Part shown: positions 58,324-64,000 of the stretch, one piece after another
Numbering within the stretch: position 1 is the stretch's first letter
Layout of the letters: every line of letters begins with the position of its first letter
Origin: CAYSLU01 sp964431965
Lineage (GTDB): Bacteria > Verrucomicrobiota > Kiritimatiellia > CAIKKV01 > CAYSLU01
DNA: 64,000 nt
Assembly: GCA_964431965.1 (NCBI GenBank)
Contig: CAYSLU010000015.1
Location: 6,165-70,164 of the forward strand
Direction: 5' to 3'
Made by a program: the position numbers and the translations under genes
The notes under the pieces: model-generated
The model's database searches: none
The model's input: the letters and a program-made list of their open reading frames with translations, nothing else
Told to the model about the DNA's origin: nothing

Positions 58324-58346
58324 GCCCGCGCTCGGAGAGCGCGGGC
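58324..58346 (+). terminator. Hairpin after the ABC-F gene
   Basis: A perfect 10-bp stem, GCCCGCGCTC (58324-58333) and GAGCGCGGGC (58337-58346), with a GGA loop, 18 bases after the stop. It is followed by CACCTTT rather than a T-run. It lies between convergent genes and could serve both. Confidence 0.5.
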
Positions 58347-58467
58347 CACCTTTGCGTGTGGGCGGCCAACAGCATGGCCCGACCGCCTGCGTCAGCGCAT
58401 CGATCGACCGGCGGACTGCGGGTGACAGGAGCCAGGATGTGCGCCGGGTAACCGAATCGTTCTGGCA

Positions 58468-60441
58468 TCAGTCCTCGAACACGACCATGGCGTGACCGTT
58501 CAGATCGGGCACGATCACCTCGGCCCGGCCGTTCCGGTACTCACAGGGCAGCGCCTGGCCGGCGGGCTGGAGCGTGACGCGACGCGGGGCGGCGTCGAGC
58601 CGCAGCGACACCGGCACGTTGGCCTGACGGACGGGCTCCTCGATGATATCCAGAGTCGCCGTGCGGCGGATGGGGGCGTAGCCGAGCAGGTGGACGATCG
58701 TGCGCCGCTTCTGGCGGGTGACGGTCCCTTCCGTGAAGCTCGGCGCCTGCACACGCAGGAGCGGGGCGGGCAGCAGTTGGTCGATGCACCCGCCGATCAG
58801 CTGGCGCAGCGGCAGGTTGCCGTGCGTGGCGAGCGTCTGGAAGAGCGGGTAGGCGACCGTGATCACGCGGCCGCAGCGGGCCGCCACCGCGTAGCGCGTG
58901 GCCCGGTCGGGCGGGGTCTGGTTGTGAGAGCTGAAGTGCTCCCAGCTGCGGTTGAAGTACGGCTCGACCACGCGGGCGAGGGACTTGGCCCGCCCCCCGG
59001 CGGTCATGCGCAGCCCTCGCTCGTACAGGACGTGGTCGGTGTCCGCCGCAGCTTCCGAGACGCCCTTCTGGAACCGGAAGAAGGCGGTGGCGAAGGGGGA
59101 GGGCCCGTGGAAGGCCACGCCCTGCTCCGGCAGCACCGGTCGCCCATCCGCCCCGACGGCCGCGGCGCCGCACAGGATGAGCGATCCGCCGCCGCGCACG
59201 TGGGCGCGCAGGCGGGCGGCGAGAGCCGGCGTTACGGGCGTGGACTCGGGGACGATGATGAGCGAGAAGCGCTTCAGATCGGCGTCCGGGGTCACGAAGT
59301 CGAACTGGTGCCGCAGCGGCTCGAGCGCGCGGACCACGCCCTCGATGGCATCGCCGGGCTTGCGGAAGTAGCTTCCCTCCAGCGAGCGGATGACGCCGAT
59401 CTCGGTGACCGGGGTGGCCCCGTCGCACCACGGCTCGCAGGCTTCGACGTGGCGGTAGACGTTGCCGATCAGGCGGTACACGGCCGGGTCGGCGGCGCCG
59501 CGCGGGTGCAGCTGGTCGCCCACGCTGCAGCGCGCGCCATGCGCCAGCATCTGCCCGCACTCGTACATGAGCGCCGCTTCCGGCTTGAGCCCGCCGAAGT
59601 CCGCCCAGCTCTTGTGGAATCGGCCGGTCATGCCCAGGCACGGCAGGCCGAAGTTGCGCACAAACCGCACGTTGATCGGGAAGTACATGTAGCCCCAGCC
59701 GCCGGTCGGCAGGGCCTCGATCTCGGCGTGGCGGAAGAACTGCTTCTCCTCGGCGAAGTTGGCGAGCGGGCGGCTGTTGAACCACATCGGCACGCCGGGC
59801 CGCTTCTGGAGCCGATCGACCAGGCGCTTGTAGCGGCCCATGTAGGCCAGGGCGACCTGGTGGGCGTAGCGTGCCCGGTCCGCCTCCGACTCGGGATCGA
59901 GCCCGGCTTCGCGCATACCGGCGATGGCGTAGGGCGAGACGCTCGGCTGGTCCCAGCACATGTCGAGGAACAGCCCGTCGACCGGCTTGTACGTACGCAT
60001 CACCTCGTCGATCTGCGCGGCCAGGTAATCCTGGTAGGGGCTCGACATATCGACGATGTGCCAGCCGGCCTGGAAAGGCGCGGGCCCGACGAACTTGCCG
60101 TCCGGGCTGATGGCGCGCCACTCGGGGTGGGTGGCGGCGGCGAACTCGTCGCACTGCACGCTGATGTAGATCGGGGCGCGGATGCCGCGGCGGTGCAGGG
60201 CCTCGACCTGCTCGCCGAGCAGATCCAGGCCGGGCTTGATGCCGGGGTGGCGGGCCGGGTGGCGTGTGTTCGTGTACAGGAGCCCGTGGTGGCACTTGGC
60301 GAAGACCGTGACGCTATCGACGTGTGCCTCCTTCATGGCGTCGCCGAAGGCGTCGGCGTCGAAGTCGCGCCCGACGTCGGGGATCTGGGGGCCGGTGTGG
60401 AAGTCGAGGTGGATCTGGCGGAATCGGAGTGCGTACGACAT
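58468..60441 (-). CDS. Glycosidase-like TIM-barrel protein (GHL6/trimerisation-domain type)
   Basis: 657 residues from the ATG at 60441, which has CAGGAG seven bases upstream. The N-terminal barrel starts LRFRQIHLDFHTGPQIPDVG and has DSVTVFAKCHHGLLYT, HIVDMSSPYQDYLAAQIDEV and VDGLFLDMCWDQPSVSPY, with acidic residues at candidate catalytic positions. Residues ~380-560 resemble a glutamine-amidotransferase-like/beta-galactosidase trimerisation domain (FVTPDADLKRFSLIIVPESTPV and LRAHVRGGGSLILCG). A beta domain ends the protein. No signal peptide. It lies 23 bases downstream of lpxB on the same strand, an odd partner for lipid A genes. Substrate unknown. Confidence 0.82.
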   Translation of the reverse strand: MSYALRFRQIHLDFHTGPQIPDVGRDFDADAFGDAMKEAHVDSVTVFAKCHHGLLYTNTRHPARHPGIKPGLDLLGEQVEALHRRGIRAPIYISVQCDEFAAATHPEWRAISPDGKFVGPAPFQAGWHIVDMSSPYQDYLAAQIDEVMRTYKPVDGLFLDMCWDQPSVSPYAIAGMREAGLDPESEADRARYAHQVALAYMGRYKRLVDRLQKRPGVPMWFNSRPLANFAEEKQFFRHAEIEALPTGGWGYMYFPINVRFVRNFGLPCLGMTGRFHKSWADFGGLKPEAALMYECGQMLAHGARCSVGDQLHPRGAADPAVYRLIGNVYRHVEACEPWCDGATPVTEIGVIRSLEGSYFRKPGDAIEGVVRALEPLRHQFDFVTPDADLKRFSLIIVPESTPVTPALAARLRAHVRGGGSLILCGAAAVGADGRPVLPEQGVAFHGPSPFATAFFRFQKGVSEAAADTDHVLYERGLRMTAGGRAKSLARVVEPYFNRSWEHFSSHNQTPPDRATRYAVAARCGRVITVAYPLFQTLATHGNLPLRQLIGGCIDQLLPAPLLRVQAPSFTEGTVTRQKRRTIVHLLGYAPIRRTATLDIIEEPVRQANVPVSLRLDAAPRRVTLQPAGQALPCEYRNGRAEVIVPDLNGHAMVVFED

Positions 60442-60464
60442 GGCGGTCTCCTGTCTGGTTCGGT

Positions 60465-61643
60465 TCAGCTGGTTCGGCCGGCCGGGCCGGCGGCGGTGCG
60501 GGCGATCTCCTCCAGAACGATGCCGGCGGCACGGGCCGCCGCGCCGCCCTCGCCGAGCGTGGCGGCTACGGTCTGGTAGCCACGCAGGGCGGCGTGTCGC
60601 GCCGGGGCTTCGGGCATCAGCGCGAGGACGGCGTCGGCGATGGCGGCCGGCTGCACCGCGCCCTGGATGAACTCGGGCATGACGGTGCGGCCGGCGATGA
60701 TGTTGACAATGCCGATGTGGGACATGCGGATCAGCATTCGGGCGAGGGCATAGGTGAGCGCGCTGGTCCGGTAGACAAGCACCGAGGGGCACTCGAGGAG
60801 CGCGGCTTCGAGCGTGGCGGTTCCGGAGGCGACGATCGCGGCCCGCGCGTTGCGGAGGACGAGCCGCGTGCGGCCGGCGACCACGGCGTAGCGTCCGGGG
60901 CCGGCCCCGGGGTAGCGCAGGAACTCCCGGACCTGATCCGCGATGGCCTCGTCCGGCGTCGCGATAACGAACGCGGCCTCGGGCATGCGGGCGGCGATGC
61001 GCCCGGCGGCGGCCCAGACGGAGGGCAGGATGCGCTGCACCTCGTGGACGCGGCTGCCCGGCAGGAGGGCGACGAGCGGATGCGCGCGCGGGTCCCAGGG
61101 GAGACCGTCCAGCGGCGTCTGGGGTACGCGGCGAAGCTCGTCGACCAGCGGGTGCCCGACGAAATCGACCGCGAGCCCGGTTCCCGCGAACACGGCCGGC
61201 TCGAACGGGAAGATGGCCAGCAGGCGGTCGACGATCCGGGCCATTCGCGGGATACGGGCGCGGTTCCAGGCCCAGACTTGCGGGCAGATGTAGTAAATGA
61301 CCTTCAGGCCCATCGCGTGGGCGCAGGCGGCGAACCGGAGGTTGAAGCCGGGGTAGTCGACCAGGAGCACGGCATCGGGTCGGCGGGTGCGGGCCAGGTC
61401 GAGCGTCTGCCGGAACACGCGGCGGAAGAAGGGCAGGCGCGCGAGCACCTCGGTGAGACCCATGACCGCCATATCGCGCACGTGCTGGTGGAGCTCGACC
61501 CCCTCGGCCGCCATGGCGTCGCCGCCGATCCCGTAGAACCGCGTCTTTGGGGCGCGCGCGCGGATCGCGCGCACGAGGGCGGCGGCGTGCATGTCGCCGG
61601 AGACCTCCCCGGCGATGATGAGGATGGACGGGGCGTCGCTCAT
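60465..61643 (-). CDS. lpxB: Lipid-A-disaccharide synthase
   Basis: 392 residues from the ATG at 61643, overlapping the Gfo/Idh stop (ATGA). Family landmarks: ILIIAGEVSGDMHAAALVRAI, FYGIGGDAMAAEG, DMAVMGLTEVLARLPF, LLVDYPGFNLRFA, IYYICPQVWAWNRARI, LAIFPFEP, FVGHPL, ALLPGSRVHEV and VASGTATLEAALLECPSVLVYRTS. It joins UDP-2,3-diacylglucosamine and lipid X into the lipid A disaccharide at the inner membrane (GT19). It is encoded downstream of lpxI, which makes lipid X. Confidence 0.97.
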   Translation of the reverse strand: MSDAPSILIIAGEVSGDMHAAALVRAIRARAPKTRFYGIGGDAMAAEGVELHQHVRDMAVMGLTEVLARLPFFRRVFRQTLDLARTRRPDAVLLVDYPGFNLRFAACAHAMGLKVIYYICPQVWAWNRARIPRMARIVDRLLAIFPFEPAVFAGTGLAVDFVGHPLVDELRRVPQTPLDGLPWDPRAHPLVALLPGSRVHEVQRILPSVWAAAGRIAARMPEAAFVIATPDEAIADQVREFLRYPGAGPGRYAVVAGRTRLVLRNARAAIVASGTATLEAALLECPSVLVYRTSALTYALARMLIRMSHIGIVNIIAGRTVMPEFIQGAVQPAAIADAVLALMPEAPARHAALRGYQTVAATLGEGGAAARAAGIVLEEIARTAAGPAGRTS

Positions 61644-62590
61644 GGGGCGGCGGTGGTCCGGATTTCGCGGCAGATCGCGACCGCGAGCCTGAGCGCCTCG
61701 GAGCCGTGCTCCGCGGTGACGACCGGCTGGCGGCGCTCCAGGACGCACCGCACGAACGAGGCCAGCTCGTTCGCGAGCGCCTCGCCCTTCTCGATGGGGA
61801 CGTCCTCGCGGGTGATCGCCGGCCCGGCCTTCCGGCAGATCTGGCCGGCCTGGTTCTGGTAATCGAGCGAGACGTAGCAGTCCTCCTGGAACACGCGGAT
61901 CTCGCGCATCTTCTTCTGGCTGATCCGGCTTGCGGTGACGTTGGCCACGCACCCGCTCTCGAAGGCGAGGCGCACGTTGGCGATGTCTTCGCTCTGGCTG
62001 AGGACGGGGACTCCCACGGCCCGGATCTCGCGGACCTTCGACCGCACGAGGTGGAGGATGATCTCGAGGTCGTGGATCATGAGGTCGAGCACCACGCTTA
62101 CCTCGGTGCCGCGGGGCAGGGCGCCGTCCCTCGGGGGCGGGTACGGCGCGAGCCGGATGGCCTCGATGAAGCGCGGCCGGCTGAGTACGGACTCGAGGAC
62201 CTTCATCACCGGGTTGAATCGCTCCACGTGGCCGACCTGCAGGATGAGCCCCTTGCGCTGGGCCGCCGCGACGAGCGCCTCGGCCTCGGCGGTGGTCGAG
62301 GCGATCGGCTTCTCCACGAGGAGGTGCAAGCCACGCTCCAGAAGGGCGCAGCCTACGGCCTGGTGGAGATGCGAGGGGACGACGATGCTGGCCGCCTCGA
62401 TCTCGGCGGCGAGCGCGTCGAGCGATGGAAACGCCCGGGTGCCGTACTGGCCGGCGATCTGACTCGCGCGTTCCGGATCGGAGTCGTACAGTCCGACCAG
62501 CTCGGCCGCCGGGTCCTGGGAGTAGACCTTGGCGTGCCACTGGCCCAAGCTGCCGACGCCCACGACGCCCACCTTCAAGCGACTCGCCAT
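61640..62590 (-). CDS. Gfo/Idh/MocA-family oxidoreductase in the lpx operon
   Basis: 316 residues from the ATG at 62590, which has AAGGAG five bases upstream; the GTG at 62596 overlaps the ribosome site. Rossmann fold: LKVGVVGVGSLGQWHAKVY. The EKP motif is in HLLVEKPIASTTAEA, and the second-half VGHVERFNPVM and VVLDLMIHDLEIILHLV are standard. The substrate is probably a nucleotide sugar or sugar. Position between lpxI and lpxB, with 2-4 base junctions, strongly suggests a role in lipid A precursor metabolism, for example oxidation of a UDP-GlcNAc derivative as in GnnA. GnnA-like function is an inference. Confidence 0.9.
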   Translation of the reverse strand: MASRLKVGVVGVGSLGQWHAKVYSQDPAAELVGLYDSDPERASQIAGQYGTRAFPSLDALAAEIEAASIVVPSHLHQAVGCALLERGLHLLVEKPIASTTAEAEALVAAAQRKGLILQVGHVERFNPVMKVLESVLSRPRFIEAIRLAPYPPPRDGALPRGTEVSVVLDLMIHDLEIILHLVRSKVREIRAVGVPVLSQSEDIANVRLAFESGCVANVTASRISQKKMREIRVFQEDCYVSLDYQNQAGQICRKAGPAITREDVPIEKGEALANELASFVRCVLERRQPVVTAEHGSEALRLAVAICREIRTTAAP

Positions 62591-62592
62591 GT

Positions 62593-63423
62593 TCACTCCT
62601 TGTCGGCCGCGACGACCACGATTGCGAGGCCCATCCGGTTGGCCAGCTCAAGCACCTCGTCCCGGTCGAGCAGGATGGTCCGCCCCGCCTCCACGGCGAG
62701 CGCCGAGGCCCGGATGCGCTTCAGCGTCTTCAGAGTGCGGAGCCCGACCACGGGAATATCGAACCGCATGTCGTGCCCGCGGCGGGCCACCTTGACGACC
62801 ACCGCGCCCGGCCCGCCGAGGCGGCCGGCGCGCTTGAGTGTCTCGTCCGTGCCTTCAAACGCTTCCACGGCGAGGACGGTGCCTTCCTTGATCACCACGG
62901 TCTGCCCGATGTTCAGCGCGCTGGTGGCCTTGGCGACCGCGCGGCCGAGCTCGATATCGCGCTGCTCGCGCTCGTCCGGCGCGCGGCGGGAGAGGATGCC
63001 CGATGCGGGCATGGCGGACTCCATGAAGCTCGACGCCGGCAGCAGGCGGATCCCGATGGCGGCCAGCTCATCGCCGAGCGCGCCGAAGATGGTGTCGGCG
63101 TTCCGCTCCTTGAGCCGGCCGAGCAGTTCGAGCATGCGGCGGTCCGGCCGCACGCGAAACAGGTTGGTGGGCCGGATCTGTCCGGCCATCACGGCGTCGT
63201 GGACGCCGCTCGCCTGGAGCGCGTCGAGCATGGCCTGAAGCTGGCCGACATAGATCCAGCGGACTTCATCCGCGAGCCGCGCGATCGACCGGTCGGTTTC
63301 GCCGCGGAAGGCGATGGCGAACACGCGGCGGACGCCCTGGTCGCGGGCCGAGCGGGCGAGGGTGAGCGGGTACGTGCCGCGGCCGGCAATGAGTCCGATC
63401 TGCTCTGGAACCGTCGATGACAA
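62593..63423 (-). CDS. lpxI: UDP-2,3-diacylglucosamine pyrophosphatase LpxI
   Basis: 276 residues from a TTG at 63423 preceded by GGAGGG at six bases; this gives the normal LpxI length, whereas the longer frame to 63513 adds unlike sequence. Landmarks: IGLIAGRGTYPLTLARSARDQG, VGQLQAMLDALQASGVHDAVMAGQI, LGDELAAIGIRLLPASSFME, IGQTVVIKEGTVLAVEAFEGTDETLKRAG and HDMRFDIPVVGLRTLKTL. It hydrolyses UDP-2,3-diacyl-GlcN to lipid X and UMP, replacing LpxH. First gene of a leftward operon with Gfo/Idh and lpxB. Confidence 0.95.
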   Translation of the reverse strand: MSSTVPEQIGLIAGRGTYPLTLARSARDQGVRRVFAIAFRGETDRSIARLADEVRWIYVGQLQAMLDALQASGVHDAVMAGQIRPTNLFRVRPDRRMLELLGRLKERNADTIFGALGDELAAIGIRLLPASSFMESAMPASGILSRRAPDEREQRDIELGRAVAKATSALNIGQTVVIKEGTVLAVEAFEGTDETLKRAGRLGGPGAVVVKVARRGHDMRFDIPVVGLRTLKTLKRIRASALAVEAGRTILLDRDEVLELANRMGLAIVVVAADKE

Positions 63424-64000
63424 GGTGCTCCCTCCGCGTGACCCGGCAAAGATAGAAGAGCCGACACCGGTAATCCACCGCAATCTTGGGCTGGGGAGCT
63501 GCCGGGAAGGCACAGTTGCATCACACTATTGATCGCTGAGTTCAACAGATTCATCAGAAGGCTGCCGTCCAGATTCTGCCGGGACGGCCTTCAGATAGGA
63601 GCGAACGATGGCGAAATGCACGGACTCCAATGCCTTCACCATCCACCTTTCCTGCCTTCCTTGAGTTCCAGATTGAATCCGTCTTCCCTCAACCGGTCCG
63701 CCAAAGCGCATCTGGCGCCGGCTGGTGGATTCGCTGGCGGCTCGTCTGCCGGTCCCCGACGTCCGATTCGAGCGCTGGGGCCGGCGGATCTCATCGGCCT
63801 GACGGCCGCCCGATTGATGGATACTCGCTTCGCTTCGCGCACCCCCAAGGCCGCATACCGCCCACCGGCCGCCACTCGGGGCGGCGAGCCCGACCTCTCG
63901 CCAGTCCCGCCCTCGTCATATCGGCACCGAGCTGTTCTTTTCACTTGAGCACGCGGCAAGCCGCCCATAATGCGCGCCATGCTGGCGATTGCAGCAATCG
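63424..64000. other. Region upstream of lpxI without a supported gene
   Basis: 577 bases. The sequence is less GC-biased at third positions than genes nearby. A leftward ORF of 38 codons (63526-63642, starting MVKALESVHFAIVRSYL) has AAAGGTGG before its ATG but matches nothing known and is weakly supported. Rightward frames are Ser/Pro/Arg-rich and look non-coding. CATAAT at 63966-63971 is a possible rightward -10 box for something beyond the edge. No RNA gene or mobile element was recognised. Confidence 0.4.

Noticed and set aside
63529..63948. Rightward 139-codon open frame near the right edge
   Set aside because: Ser/Pro/Arg-rich without domain or ribosome site; position-specific base bias does not fit the other genes.

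Overview
The window is GC-rich, Gram-negative-type chromosome. It carries lipid A genes (lpxI, lpxB and an LpxL-family acyltransferase), a secretin-containing type II secretion operon and a caa3-like, A2-type cytochrome oxidase operon. Genes are closely packed, often with ATGA-type overlaps, and GTG and TTG starts are used. Several gene types point to the PVC superphylum, most plausibly a Kiritimatiellota/Lentisphaerota/Verrucomicrobiota-like lineage: DUF4091 and 'hypothetical glycosyl hydrolase' TIM-barrels, heparinase II/III-like lyases, a neutral-ceramidase-like protein, several URO-D-family proteins, and LpxI with a Gfo/Idh gene between lpxI and lpxB. This is inference from gene content; no marker gene fixes the taxon.

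Layout. Positions 1-9162: a partial class III aminotransferase (- strand), a secreted polysaccharide-lyase-like protein, a secreted LamG protein, a DUF4091 protein and a convergent Gfo/Idh/MocA oxidoreductase. 9316-13081: a sigma70-type promoter, carA, guaA and a helicase-associated-repeat protein. 13096-13632: tRNA-Ser(CGA), then a run of inverted repeats and a solitary GIY-YIG protein. 13701-18520: a membrane diguanylate cyclase paired with a ceramidase-like gene (- strand), and a beta-propeller/CBM9 protein (+ strand). 18606-24627: a co-directional cluster of U32 peptidase, URO-D-like protein, fucose-isomerase-like protein and a HAD phosphatase. 24765-28266: a small lipoprotein, then a leftward group (small orphan ORF, DUF362 ferredoxin, LpxL-type acyltransferase, Nudix) with a 75-bp terminal-inverted-repeat element at the acyltransferase stop codon. 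28396-30180: an SGNH-hydrolase/URO-D fusion.

30182-41168 is a complete leftward type II secretion operon in the order gspE-F-G-H-I-J-K-L-M-D, with a promoter in front of gspE and no gspC. 41428-45034 holds a cytoplasmic glycosidase-like TIM-barrel protein and an unrecognised exported coiled-coil protein. 45047-50998 is the oxidase operon (DUF2231 protein, SCO, coxA, coxC, subunit IV, coxB, ctaB), whose CoxB carries a C-terminal DOMON-like domain. 51305-58305 (+ strand): miaB, a small membrane protein, a GT9 glycosyltransferase, a heparinase-like lyase and an ABC-F ATPase split by an in-frame TAG. 58468-63423 (- strand): lpxI, Gfo/Idh, lpxB and a glycosidase-like gene.

Functional picture (inference): a heterotroph that takes apart complex polysaccharides with scattered enzymes rather than one SusCD-type locus. 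It probably exports proteins through the type II system, respires oxygen with an A2-type oxidase and makes LPS. The most unusual items are the SGNH/URO-D fusion, the CoxB-DOMON fusion, the interrupted ABC-F gene, the structured tRNA-Ser/GIY-YIG module, the 75-bp inverted-repeat element and a 17-bp sequence shared by two promoter regions.
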